The notes under the pieces are model-generated. The model saw only the letters and a list, made by a program, of their open reading frames with translations, was not told where the DNA came from and ran no database searches. From NCBI RefSeq assembly GCF_009707705.1, contig NZ_WLYX01000001.1, positions 2,542,001 through 2,606,000 of the forward strand: a stretch of DNA of 64,000 bases, read 5' to 3'. The DNA comes from Paludibacterium denitrificans. Lineage in GTDB: Bacteria > Pseudomonadota > Gammaproteobacteria > Burkholderiales > Chromobacteriaceae. Position numbers and translations under genes: made by a program. Shown in pieces: positions 36,520-46,715 of this stretch. How positions within the stretch are numbered: position 1 is the stretch's first letter; the number at the start of each line of letters is the position of its first letter.

Positions 36520-36993
36520 TCAGTCGACTTTGGCGATGTAGCGTGCCAGTTTCAGGATGGCGCGCAGTGCTTGACCTTTGGCGCTTTCTTCGCCGCGCAG
36601 GCGGGCATAGCGGCGCAAAATGGCGCGGCTTTCAACGAACAGTTCCAGTTCGCTATCTGGTGAGGTGATCAGTGCCATGCGCTCCATTTCGCCTTGCGGA
36701 CGCGGTTGGCCCTGTGCGATGCACAGATAGACTTTGTGGGCATTGAACGGCGTGATGTGGTCAAACAGGTAGAGCATGGAGTTGATGCGCAGACCGGTTT
36801 GCTCACGGATTTCGCGGATCAGGGCCTGTGAACGTAACTCGCCGCGGTTGGCCTTGCCGCCCGGCAGGTTGTAACGCCCGCCGCGCGGGGCCGTCACCAA
36901 TACGCCGTTGGGCATTTCAATAATGGCGGTGGCCCGTCGGGTCAGGTCGGCTGGCAGTCGCTGCTCGGGTTTCTTGTCGTCCAAATTTCTCAT
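36520..36993 (-). CDS. Nudix hydrolase with a changed catalytic residue
   Basis: 157 residues. Nudix fold with RGGRYNLPGGKANRGELRSQ followed by ALIREIREQTGL. The Nudix box GX5EX7REUXEEXGU is complete except that the second Glu of the EE pair is Gln (REIREQTG). The domain binds nucleotide diphosphates linked to other groups. The change may lower or alter activity; the other ligands are intact, so it is not clearly dead. C-terminus helical. Single leftward gene. Confidence 0.8.
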   Translation of the reverse strand: MRNLDDKKPEQRLPADLTRRATAIIEMPNGVLVTAPRGGRYNLPGGKANRGELRSQALIREIREQTGLRINSMLYLFDHITPFNAHKVYLCIAQGQPRPQGEMERMALITSPDSELELFVESRAILRRYARLRGEESAKGQALRAILKLARYIAKVD

Positions 36994-37206
36994 CGAATCA
37001 AGGGTGCAATATAAATGGGCCGCATGCCGTGCGGCCCAACAGGTGTGCGCGTTTTAAGAGCGCAGGTCGCCAGTTCCACGCTGCTGACAGGCGGAAGCGG
37101 ATGGCGTTGAGTGCAAGGCCGACGCCATCCGGCGGGAATCAATAAACTGTTTATTTTAACGTAAAATGGTCGGCCGAGTGTTGGAATTTACAGCGGCGAA
37201 TATGGC

Positions 37207-37830
37207 TCAGGCTTTGGGTTTTTGATGCTCGATATCGGCATCCAGTTCGGCTTCTTCCGCTTCCAGCGCCTGGCGAATGGCCGTGAAAAACGCATGAATC
37301 CCGCTGACCGAATCGGAGAGTTCGGCCAACCATGCGGCGCGTTGCTCGGCGCTGATGTGTTCGACGTAAGGGCGCATGTCCGGGTCGGGATGCTGCTCGA
37401 AGGCCAGAGCCAGAATCGGCTCCAGCAGCGGCGCATGCTCGGCGTCGTCAAACAGCAAGGCCCAGTCGTCGTGCAGCAATTGCATGCCTTCGCTAAAGCC
37501 CTGTGCCCAGTCGTTACCGCGTACTTCGCCGTGCTCGTCCTCTTCCAGCCATGGATGGAACGGCTCGCCGTCTTGCAGGGTGTGGGCGATATCCAGCCAA
37601 TGCCCCATCAGCAGGCGGACAAACTGCTCCAGTGCCTTGGGCGAGGTAAACGCCGTTTCGTCATCAAAGGCATCGCCCAGAATCATAGGCAGGCATTCGC
37701 TGGGCTTGATCGGTTCCGGTCCGCACAGCAAGGCGGCGAAGAAACCGTCGAGCTGTTCCAGATTCATGCTGTGCAGCGGCTGGAAACGGGTCAGGGTGGC
37801 GGAGAGACGTTGGTAGTCGGCGTCGTTCAT
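37207..37830 (-). CDS. UPF0149 / YecA-family protein
   Basis: 207 residues. LEQLDGFFAALLCGPEPIKPSECLPMILGD is the family signature, followed by HGEVRGNDWAQGFSEGMQL and HAPLLEPILALAF. Function unknown. It lacks the Cys-rich SEC-C zinc tail that some YecA proteins carry; the C-terminus is acidic and helical (EAEEAELDADIE). It overlaps the end of the transglutaminase-like gene by 4 bases, as the last gene of that leftward cluster. Confidence 0.85.
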   Translation of the reverse strand: MNDADYQRLSATLTRFQPLHSMNLEQLDGFFAALLCGPEPIKPSECLPMILGDAFDDETAFTSPKALEQFVRLLMGHWLDIAHTLQDGEPFHPWLEEDEHGEVRGNDWAQGFSEGMQLLHDDWALLFDDAEHAPLLEPILALAFEQHPDPDMRPYVEHISAEQRAAWLAELSDSVSGIHAFFTAIRQALEAEEAELDADIEHQKPKA

Positions 37831-38778
37831 GCAAGGTTACCTGTGATGATGGCGTGGTGGGCGGCAAGGTGTTGCGCCAGGCTGTCATGGGCGGGAACAA
37901 CGCTGACTTCCACTTCCAGCGTATGTGCGCCGCCGCCGTGTATCACCCCGCGCAACGGGGGAACATCGGCATAATCACGGCCATAACCAATCACCACATG
38001 CTTGCTGTCCGGAATGAGATTGTTGGTTGGGTCGAACTCAACCCAGCCGTGATGCGGACAGTATACCGACACCCGTGCATGTGAGGCATCCGCACCCAGT
38101 AACCGTGGTTGGCCGGGCGGCGGTTCGGTCAGCAAATAACCGCTGACGTAGCGGGCGGCCAGACCGATGGAGCGCAAGCAGGCCAGCATGATGTGGGCAA
38201 AATCCCGGCACACCCCGCGCCGGGCCCGGAACGCTTCCAGTGCCGGGGTATTGATGTCGGTACTGGCGGTGGCATAGCAAAAATCCTGATACATCTGCGC
38301 CATCAGCCGGATGGCGCCGCCAAGCAATGGTCGCTGCGGCGTAAAGGCTTGCAAGGCATAACGGCGAAACTCGTCATGCGTCGGGACAAAATGCGATGGC
38401 AGGCTGAATTCCCCGTGGGCCGGATAGGCCGCGCCAGCGTGGTAAAGCAGGCCATCGCGCACGCTTTCCCATGCCGGGCTGCTGTCTTCGTCCAGTTGGG
38501 CAAAACGCGGGGTGAGCTCGACGATGCTGTGCGAGATCACTTGCAGCGCCTGATGTGGCCCCTGCAAACTCATGTGGTGTTGCCGGTTGCCAAAGTAGTC
38601 GAATGACGCGCGGCAGTTGGCTTCCCGGATCAATGGTCAGGGTAAAGCGCTGCACCTTTTGGCCTGGCATGTTGCGCGGTTGCAGATGCAGCACATGGTG
38701 GGCAAAGTCCACCCGGCTGGCGTAGCGATAGCGCGTGGTGTGGCACAGGTGCAGAAGGGTGCTATCCGCGTGGCTCAT
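37827..38778 (-). CDS. transglutaminase-like cysteine protease, one extra base
   Basis: 316 residues after removing one G near 38630. The N-terminal beta domain starts HLCHTTRYRYASRVDFAHHVLHLQPR, as in bacterial transglutaminase N-domains. The catalytic core shows RRGVCRDFAHIMLACLRSIG (Cys), DASHARVSVYCPHHGWVEFDPTNN (His, then Asp). The usual partner of circularly permuted ATP-grasp and alpha-E proteins, with which it is clustered here; that set is thought to make and process an unknown peptide. Start at ATG 38778, overlapping the end of the upstream gene. Confidence 0.85.
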
Positions 38779-41359
38779 CGTTTGCCTTGTAACCGGGGAC
38801 GACAACGGCTGGGTGTAATCCTGAGTGGGGTTGAAGTAGCGCAGGCCGATTTCATCCGATAACTGTAACGTGGCCGTTTCCAGCGCGGTGGTGAGCTGTA
38901 GCAATGCTGGTCGCTGACCGTTGTCGTCGCGTTGGCACATGATTTCCAGTTCGGGCAACTCGGCTTAGGGGGCGGTTGTACCGCCGGGTGCGGGCCGGGC
39001 AGGGCTTGCAAGGCTTGTTGCAGCCGTTGCAGAACACTGGTTAACGAGCGTGGATTGGCCCGGTCGCAGACTAGCAGGTCGAGCAGCGCCAGCACGTCCT
39101 GTCGTCTTTGATAGTAGCTGCGATACGTGAGCGTGCTGTCAAAAAACGCCAGCAACAGGTCGAAGGCTGCCGCGGTGAGATCGCCTGTTTCAGCAAAAAA
39201 CAGTCCGAGCGTGCTGGCCAGCGTATGCAGCCGTTCCAGCTGGCGTCCCAGTGACAGCAACTGCCAGCCATCGTCGCGCGTCATGTGATCCGCCTGTTCG
39301 CCGCGAATGGCAGTCAGTTCCACGGCAAGCTGGGCAAGTTCGCGCCTTGCCTCGCCAATCCGGTATTGCCCCTGCTGGACCCGTTGCCGAATCGCCGGAG
39401 TAAAGCGTTGGCTGGCCGACTGGATCAGTTGGGAATGGCTTAGCGATAACCGGTCGCGGATAGGCGTGGCAGCCTGTGCCAGTGCGGCCAGATGATGAGC
39501 CAGCCCGCCGTTACTGCCAGCGCACCCGCTTACGCCCTGCAGGATGGCGCGGGTCAACTTACCGCCCTCCAGCTGGGTGCGGCGGCATCGTCAGTTTCCG
39601 GCAGCAGGTTTTGTTGCTGGCATAGCTGGACGAGCAGGCGGATAAAGGCCGGATCTTTGTTGCCATCGTTGACTTCCAGCCATTTCAGGACCAACTGGCT
39701 CAGGCGCAGCTGGTTTTCTGCCCGTTCGGCGTAGCGTCCCATCCAGAACAGGTTTTCCGCCGCATGGCTGGTAATCAGCCGACGCTTGCCGCCCAGTTCC
39801 GCCGGGTGCAGGCGCCTTGGCAACATGGAAAACGTGTCGATATCACCATCGGTCAGTATCCGGGTATCCAGGCTGCTGCCGCCTCGCTGCATCGAAACGA
39901 TTTGCTCATGCGGGCGGGCGGCGATACGCGTCAGCCCACCGGGCAGCACGTTCCATTGCCCCTGTCCGTTGGCGATGGCAAACACGCGCAACATCATGGC
40001 GCGTGGTTCGACATGGCCGGTGTGCCAAATCGGCGCTTGGGACAGCGGCAGGTTTTCTTGCAGGGTGTAAGCTTCGGCGCGGCCTTGTAACTGCTGGCGC
40101 CAGTCGTCCAGCTCTGCATGGCTCAGTTGCGGGCACAACACCGGCTCAAAATGTGGATAACCGGACAGGGATGGGTAGGTCGGCTTGATCACGCGGCGGC
40201 GCAAGTGTTGTACCGCTTCGTCCCGGGCCGCCGGTTCGCCACACCACCACGATGGTAACGACGCCAGTTGCAGCGGTTGGCCGGTGAGATGCTGGCAGAT
40301 GGCAGGCAAGAAGGCGTGCAGGCCGGGCGATTCGAGAAAACTTGAGCCCAGCGCATTGGCCATCAGTACTTTCCCGGCGCGTACGGCCTGCAACAGCCCG
40401 GGCACCCCCAGCGTGGAGTCCGGACGCAGTTCCAGCGGGTCGCAAAAATCATCATCCATAGCTTAGCGCAGAATAGCTTGTACCGGCTCCAGTCCGCGCA
40501 GGGTTTTCAGAAACACTTCGTTGCCGCGTACCGTCAGATCATTGCCGTTGACCAGCGGAATCCCGGTGTAACGCGCCAGATAGGTGTGTTCAAAATAAGT
40601 TTCGTTATGTGGCCCCGGAGTGAGCAGTACCACGCGCGGCGTGCCATCACCACGACGGCCAAACGGGCTGAGTCGATGAATGGTATTGAGCAACTGGCGG
40701 TAGCTGGAAGCCAGATGCTGCACTGGCATGTGTCGGAAGGCTTGCGGAAACAGCCGCGAGACGATCAACCGGTTTTCCAGCAGATAGCCAAGGCCCGAAG
40801 GCGCTTGCGTGCGCTGTGAGATCACGCGCCATTGGCCGTCGGGCGTGCGGGCGAGGTCAAAGGCTGCAATGTGCAGATAAATGCCGCCCGGTGGCGTATA
40901 GCCGTCTAACTGGCGCAGAAAACCGGGGTGGCCCAACACCAGCGCCCCCGGCAGCAAGCCTTGTTGCAGCAACTGGCGCGGCCCATAGGCATCGGCCAGG
41001 ATGCTGTTGAGCAGCTGCGCGCGTTGTGCCACGCCTTGTTCGATCTGCCGCCATTCGGCCGGTGGCAGGATGAAGGGCAGGCTGTCCAGCGACCACGGCC
41101 GTGTGCTGCCATTCTGCTCGGCATAAATATTGTAGCTGATGCCATTGTCGCGAATCTGACACGCGGCATCGGCCGCCTTGCGTGCCATGTCGGCTGGGCT
41201 GGCATCACCCTCCAGCGCGGCAAACTGGTGCCAGTGAGCGCGTAGCCGCTGACCATCGCTCCATTCTCCATAGTGCCCGTCTGGCAGGTGCGAAGCGGCC
41301 GCTGACAACTGGTGTTGCAGCGTGTCGGGTGGCGGTGAAACGGGGCGGGTATCGGGCAT
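38775..41359 (-). CDS. circularly permuted ATP-grasp fused to alpha-E domain
   Basis: About 860 residues read across an in-frame TAA at 40463, a one-base loss near 39570 and a two-base gain at 38963 (GCTTAGG). Residues 1-480 are the permuted ATP-grasp (DNGISYNIYAEQNG, APSGLGYLLENRLIVSRLFP, VVLLTPGPHNETYFEH, DDDFCDPLELRPDSTLGVPG). Residues about 540-860 are the alpha-E helical domain (SHAAENLFWMGRYAERAENQLRL). After the last repair the frame appears to run on into the transglutaminase gene without a stop, while the unrepaired frame stops at ATGA; see findings. The ATP-grasp probably ligates an amino acid or peptide. Confidence 0.75.
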
Positions 41360-41599
41360 GGTCAGGGCTACAGCTGTGAATCAATAACCTGCCCGACGCC
41401 AGCAGGCGAGCGGGCAGGGGCGACAGTCTAACGGTTGTCACGCCGCAGATCGAGCGGAAACGGGAATTCCAGCCTGAGCTCAGCGGGCACGACGCTGCCG
41501 GATGGGCATCGCGGTAGTGCGTGCCATGATTGAGCGCAACATGCGTCGACATCGGCGTGCTCCAGAAAACAACAACCGCGCCCGGTTGCGGATGCGGCC

Positions 41600-42577
41600 T
41601 TAGTGCGTGGCATGCTGGCCGGTCAGGAATTCGTAATGAATGCGCGATCCCAAGTCGTTGATGCGTTCCAGAAAATCGGTCAGAAAACTGTGCAGCCCGG
41701 TTTGCAGGATGTTGTCCAACCGGCCAAAGCGCAGTTCGGCATGCAATTTTCCGGCACGGCGCTGCGTCTCGCGCGACCGGCCATTGGCCACATGGTTGAG
41801 GTTGGATTCTACCTCGGCCATGCAGGCGCGTAGCGAGCGCGGCATGTCGCCACACAGGATCAGCAGCTCGGCCACCCGTTCCGGGGTAATTCCATGGCGG
41901 TAGACCTTGCGGTAGTTTTCAAATGCCGAGACCGAGCGCAGTAGCGAGGCCCAGTGATAGAAGTCACGCGGCAGGCTGTCTTGCAGCTCGCTATCGGTTT
42001 CGGCCAACGTATAACCTTGCGAGGGCAGGCTGTAGTTCATGTCCAGAATGCGCGCAGTGTTGTCGGCGCGCTCCAGAAAGGTGCCGAGACGGGCAAAGCG
42101 GAAGGCTTCATCGTTGAGCATGGTGCCAATCAGTACGCCGCGCGACAGGTGCGAGCGGAACTTGACCCATTCAAAGAATTCGCCCGGTGCCTTTTCATGC
42201 AGGCCGTCGTCCAGCAGCGCATTCAGCTCCAGCCAGGTGTAGTTATAGGTTTCCCACAACTCGGTGGTCAGCGCCCCGCGTACCGCGCGGGCATTTTCCC
42301 GCGCCGCGCGCAGACAGCAGTAAATGCTGGACAGATTGCTGGTGTCGCACATCATGAAATCCAGCACATTGCGTGAGCTGACCTGCTCATGCTTGGCGTG
42401 GAACAGCTCTTTCAGTTCCGACAGGTTGAGCATGGCGCTCCACATTTCGTCCGGCTGCGAACCCAGCGGCGACATGAGCGAGGTTTGCAGATTGGTGTCC
42501 AGCATGCGGGCGGTATTCTCGGCGCGCTCGACGTAGCGGGCCATCCAGTACAGGTGATCAGCGGTACTACTCAACAT
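41600..42577 (-). CDS. alpha-E domain protein
   Basis: 325 residues, intact. All-helical alpha-E fold: TADHLYWMARYVERAENTARMLD, FRFARLGTFLERADNTARILD in the repeated second half. It pairs with the stand-alone ATP-grasp gene just upstream. Such pairs occur with transglutaminase-like proteases in many proteobacteria and await a defined product. 22 bases separate it from the stated ATP-grasp stop region plus a short spacer. Confidence 0.85.
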   Translation of the reverse strand: MLSSTADHLYWMARYVERAENTARMLDTNLQTSLMSPLGSQPDEMWSAMLNLSELKELFHAKHEQVSSRNVLDFMMCDTSNLSSIYCCLRAARENARAVRGALTTELWETYNYTWLELNALLDDGLHEKAPGEFFEWVKFRSHLSRGVLIGTMLNDEAFRFARLGTFLERADNTARILDMNYSLPSQGYTLAETDSELQDSLPRDFYHWASLLRSVSAFENYRKVYRHGITPERVAELLILCGDMPRSLRACMAEVESNLNHVANGRSRETQRRAGKLHAELRFGRLDNILQTGLHSFLTDFLERINDLGSRIHYEFLTGQHATH

Positions 42578-42648
42578 GATGTCTTACCCCTTTGTGCATG
42601 GGTTTCAAGTCTTGTGTGGTGTGCAACCGTGCGACGATGGATGTCGCC

Positions 42649-44069
42649 TTAACATTCCAGTACCCAGGTGTCCTTGGTGCCGCCGCCTTGCGACGAATTG
42701 ACCACCAGCGAACCTTCTTTCAGTGCTACCCGGGTGAGCCCGCCCGGTACCACCGATACGTTTTTGCCAGACAACACAAATGGCCGCAGGTCGATATGGC
42801 GCGGCGCAATGCTTCCACAAACGTCGGGCAGGCCGATAGCGCCAGCGTTGGCTGGGCAATGTAATCGCCGGGATTTTGTTGCAGCAACTGGCGGAAACGT
42901 TCGATTTCCGCGTGAGTGGAGGCCGGTCCTACCAGCATGCCGTAGCCGTTCGGCGCCGTGAACTTCCTTGACCACCAATTCCGGCAGATGCGCCAATACA
43001 TAAGCCAGATCGGCTTACTTGCGGCATTGCCGGTGGGCACGTTGTTGAGAATGGGTTTTTCGCCCAGATAAAACTGGATCATGTCCGGGACAAAGGTATA
43101 GATCGCCTTGTCGTCCGCTACGCCGGTGCCGATGGCATTGGCCAGCGTCACCCGTCCTTCGCGGTAGGCCGACATCAGCCCGGGTACCCCCAGCGCCGAA
43201 TCGGGGCGGAACGCCAGCGGGTCGAGGAAATCGTCATCCAGCCGCCGGTAAATCACGTCCACACGTTGTGGCCCCTGCGTGGTCTGCATGTATACCGTGT
43301 GATCGTCGACAAACAGATCCTGACCTTCCACCAGCTCTACGCCCATCTGCTGGGCGAGGAAGGCGTGTTCAAAGTAGGCCGAGTTGTAAACGCCGGGCGT
43401 CAGCACCACCACCGTTGGCTCATCCACCCCTTGCGGTGCCACGGCGCGTAGCGAATCCAGCAGCAGATCAGGGTAATGCGCAATCGGAGCGATGCGATTG
43501 CTGACAAACAGCTCCGGAAACAGGCGCATCATCATCTTGCGGTTTTCCAGCATGTAGCTCACGCCAGAGGGCACGCGCAGGTTGTCTTCCAGCACGTAAT
43601 ACTCGCCACTGCCATCGGCGTTACCCGCCCGCACCACGTCAATACCGGCAATATGAGCGTAGACGTCGTTCGGCACGTCCAGCCCCTGCATTTCCGGCCG
43701 ATATTGGCTGTTATTGTGGATGTACTCCGGCGGCACAATCCCAGCCTTGACGATTTCCTGATCGTGATACACGTCACGAATGAACAAGTTGAGCGCCCGT
43801 ACCCTCTGTTTCAGCCCGGCTTGCAGGGTTTTCCACTCATGCGCCGGAATGATGCGCGGAATCTGGTCAAACGGAATCAGCCGTTCCGTCCCCGCGTCAT
43901 CGCCATAAACCGCAAAGGTAATGCCCACGCGACGGAAGATGACATCCGCCTCCTTGCGCTTGCTTACGAGGAAATTGTCCGGCTGTTGTTGCAGCCAGTT
44001 GTAAAAGGTCTGGTAGTGGGGCCGGATGTCTCGGTTGGCCGAAAACATCTCATCAAACAAAACAGGCAT
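42649..44069 (-). CDS. stand-alone circularly permuted ATP-grasp protein, several scars
   Basis: 474 residues after repairs near 43030, at 43013 (GCTTAC for GCCGGC), near 42945 and near 42820 (CCGG lost from GCCGGC). Start [20 protein letters not shown]. Core motifs [66 protein letters not shown] and [20 protein letters not shown]. Partner of the alpha-E protein that follows. Sister of the fused gene downstream, so the cluster has two divergent ATP-grasp/alpha-E pairs. Confidence 0.85.
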
Positions 44070-44440
44070 GGCTCGGCTCCTTGCTCAAATTGGGTATTCC
44101 CAGAGTTAGCAAGATACGAACCAGCTTTTTTCGTCTTTGATGGCTAATAAACGGGGCAAAAGCCACGCGCCAAAGCATTGCCCGGGCCGTTGTGGTGCAG
44201 GACGGCGGGCGTGTGAGGCTATGCCGTTCGCTTATTGGGCGCGGTTGCGCCGCGCTTGGGCGTGCATGCCGAATGTGGGCGAGTATGGTGCGACGCGGTC
44301 CTCGTTCTTCACCTCACTCCTCCATGATTGGGTATATCGGTTCCTGTCGAATAACCGATTACACACAAATTCTGAAATGCTCGCATCGGATAAAGCAGGC
44401 TTGCTTGCGGTGCCCGGCATCCTGAATGCATTAGAGGGGG
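44070..44440. other. intergenic region, no supported gene
   Basis: About 370 bases without a convincing frame. It contains the promoter region for the leftward ATP-grasp operon near 44090 (CCCAATTTGAGCAAGGAGCC upstream of the ATG on the minus strand). Nothing else recognised. Confidence 0.4.
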
Positions 44441-45241
44441 TCAGCGTATTTGCTCGGGCCAGATCAGCTCGTTGGGAGGAATACATGCCTCAAACAGTGG
44501 CTTACTAAACAAATAACCTTGAATCAGTCGTATCCCCATTTGCTGCAGGCACAGGAATTCATCGTTTGTTTCGACGCCTTCAGCAATGACGTCAATGTTT
44601 AATTCTTCACAGATGCGTGCGACTCCGCGGACAATGCTTTGCCGGGCGGGTCTTTGATCAATCTGGCGGATCAGATCCATATCCAGCTTGACGATGTCTG
44701 GTTGAAAATCCGCCAGTAAGTTCAGTCCGGCAAAACCCGCGCCGAAATCGTCGATGGCGGTTAGAAAGCCAATGCGCTGATACTCGCGCAGGACTTCGGC
44801 CAACCATTTGCCATCGTTGATTCGCTCACCTTCCACCGTTTCGAAAATAATGCGTTCGACCGGAAAATCATGATCGTGTGCCGCTTGCAGTGTGGTACGG
44901 ATGCACAGTTCCGGACGATAGATGGCGTTGGGCATGAAGTTGATCGATAGCTTGGTCTGCATGTCCAGTTTGGCCGCTGTTTCTATGGCACGAACCCGAC
45001 AGGACTGGTCAAAACGGTAGCGATTTTCATCGTTGACGCGAGCCAGTACGCTGGATGCACTTTCCCCGTTCGGACCACGTATCAGTGCCTCATGCGCAAA
45101 AACCTGCCGGGTCTCTATATCGACAATTGGCTGGTAGGCATAGCTGAAACTGAAATCGAGTCCCTGACCATTGCGGCAGGCGTCGCAGGCGCGACGGTTG
45201 ATGGTGGGGGCGATATCTTGAGGTGGTTGGATAGGCTGCAT
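44441..45241 (-). CDS. EAL-domain cyclic-di-GMP phosphodiesterase
   Basis: 266 residues, a single EAL domain without a sensor. Key positions are kept: HEALIRG, INFMPN, FETVEGE, AIDDFGAGFAGLN, VKLDMDL, IAEGVET and QGYLFSKP. The first motif is EAL with Ile in place of the usual Leu-Arg spacing. An N-terminal Cys pair (RACDACRNG) may bind metal or act in redox. All metal and general-base residues appear present, so an active enzyme lowering c-di-GMP is likely. Monocistronic, ends before a terminator-free spacer. Confidence 0.85.
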   Translation of the reverse strand: MQPIQPPQDIAPTINRRACDACRNGQGLDFSFSYAYQPIVDIETRQVFAHEALIRGPNGESASSVLARVNDENRYRFDQSCRVRAIETAAKLDMQTKLSINFMPNAIYRPELCIRTTLQAAHDHDFPVERIIFETVEGERINDGKWLAEVLREYQRIGFLTAIDDFGAGFAGLNLLADFQPDIVKLDMDLIRQIDQRPARQSIVRGVARICEELNIDVIAEGVETNDEFLCLQQMGIRLIQGYLFSKPLFEACIPPNELIWPEQIR

Positions 45242-45402
45242 CGCATACTCTCACTGGGGTGGCGTGATCCGTTGCCTAGTATACGGAATGGTGGCGGGAA
45301 ACTCCTGCTTTTAACGACAGCGATGTATTGAAGGTCTGGTATCTACTGATGCGGCCTGTCGTTGTTTGGACGGCCGTTTAGCCCGTTGTTTCGCTCGCCG
45401 AT

Positions 45403-45432
45403 AAAAAAAGCCGCAGAGAGCGGCTTTTTTTA
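45403..45432. terminator. bidirectional terminator
   Basis: AAAAAAAGCCGC, loop AGAGA, GCGGCTTTTTTT. Strong stem with A and T runs on either side; it closes the leftward gene from 45851 that lies right of it only if read through, and shields the EAL gene's promoter. Confidence 0.8.
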
Positions 45433-45449
45433 TGGATCAATAATGCTTG

Positions 45450-45851
45450 TCAAGCGTCTTCAGCCGGTTTGGCTTTGGCGGTTGCCTTGGGTTTTCTGGC
45501 TGGTTTGGCTTTGACTGTTGGCGCGTCTTCGGTTTGAATCGCGTCTTGTTCGGCAGCGGTTGCGGTCGCGTTGACGACGTCTTCTGCGGTGACCGGAGCC
45601 TGTTGTTCTGGTGCGATTTCGGTCAGCAGGTGTTCCAGTAGTTTGCTGCGGGCCGCAATGTGGTGATCGAAGCGCCAGTCACGCAGTAACTCAATGGCGA
45701 CGTCGAAATAACGCATATCAATTTCATAGAGTGCGCTCAAGTCGAATGAGCGCCCCATCTCCAGCGCAGCGGCAAGCTCTTTCAGTACCTTGAGCTGATC
45801 CGGATCTTTGCCTTCTTCAATAAAACGGCGGATTTTCTTGGCGGCATTCAT
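45450..45851 (-). CDS. small protein with Lys/Ala/Pro-rich tail
   Basis: 133 residues. Residues 1-75 are helical (KKIRRFIEEGKDPDQLKVLKELAAALEMG, YEIDMRYFDVAIELLRDWRFD). Residues 85-133 are a low-complexity tail of Ala, Thr, Lys and Pro (TVKAKPARKPKATAKAKPAEDA) like those of histone-like or phasin-like proteins. I recognise no exact family. It has its own start with AGGAAG upstream and ends near the shared terminator. Confidence 0.7.
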   Translation of the reverse strand: MNAAKKIRRFIEEGKDPDQLKVLKELAAALEMGRSFDLSALYEIDMRYFDVAIELLRDWRFDHHIAARSKLLEHLLTEIAPEQQAPVTAEDVVNATATAAEQDAIQTEDAPTVKAKPARKPKATAKAKPAEDA

Positions 45852-46255
45852 AGGAGAGGCTTCCTTCCTGTGTTTCTGAATAGGTCAGTGGCGATTATCT
45901 CAGCCAATTTTCGGGCGCGTGTTTTTTACCCGATTGTCTTGATCTTGTGGCGGCTAGGATGCCACAGGCTATAGTCATCATTCTGTTACATTTTTATGAA
46001 TTTGCACGATTTATTTGGTGATTTCCATGGTTTGGCATGTGGCGCGATGGGGGAAGAAGTCATTGGGTATGCGTGACCTGAGCAGCCGGATGACGGGGCT
46101 GATGCGTTGTCTGCTCCACTATCCGGCTGTTGGCCCGAAGCTGGGACAGATATGTCAGTGTCGCCGGGCGAGTCAGAGACGGGCGGGCTGCCGCTTTCGC
46201 GCGCTGACACCGGCTGGGCTGCTTGCCTTGGTATCCCGTCAGGGCTGATGTTGGG
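45852..46255. other. intergenic region, no supported gene
   Basis: Several open frames overlap here on both strands, but none has a ribosome site or protein-like composition. TGTTGGCCCGAAG near 46128 is a near miss of the uptake-type word. Confidence 0.4.
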
Positions 46256-46450
46256 TCAGGGCAGGTCGTCAGCGCAACGCTCGGCCGAGGAAGCGTGCAT
46301 CATCCCGGTCGTGAGCGCGTTGGCGCACGCGTTGTTGCTTAAGCAACGTTCGGCGTTGCTTAGCTGGGGTTTGGCTACCGCGTACAGAAAACTTTCGTGC
46401 TGATCGCGGGCCTGCTTTCTGCGAACACTCAGAGGAATACGGAAACTCAT
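46256..46450 (-). CDS. possible small protein carrying two motif scars
   Basis: 64 residues, MSFRIPLSVRRKQARDQHES..., with AGAGGTG upstream of the ATG at 46450. It contains GCTTAAGC at 46337 and GCTTAGC at 46358; restoring GCCGGC at both removes three bases in total and keeps the frame open to the same stop. No family recognised. Confidence 0.35.
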   Translation of the reverse strand: MSFRIPLSVRRKQARDQHESFLYAVAKPQLSNAERCLSNNACANALTTGMMHASSAERCADDLP

Positions 46451-46715
46451 CCCGGCACCTCTTTCTCACGTGATCTGACACCGTGCAATCGGATTTGTAC
46501 CGACTATTGAAACTTGACTGTGTTTCAAACATTTGTAAAGACGTCGCTCGGGGAAATTTAGAAATTAGTGGATAAATTGATCACCGGTTTGGCATATTTG
46601 CACAGTTAGTCTAAATAGATTTTTATAGAATATTGTATGAATAAAACAGTCTAATTGGTTATATATTGCTGGGGTAGGATGTGTTCCGATCATGCAAGGC
46701 AAATAGGGGACACTA

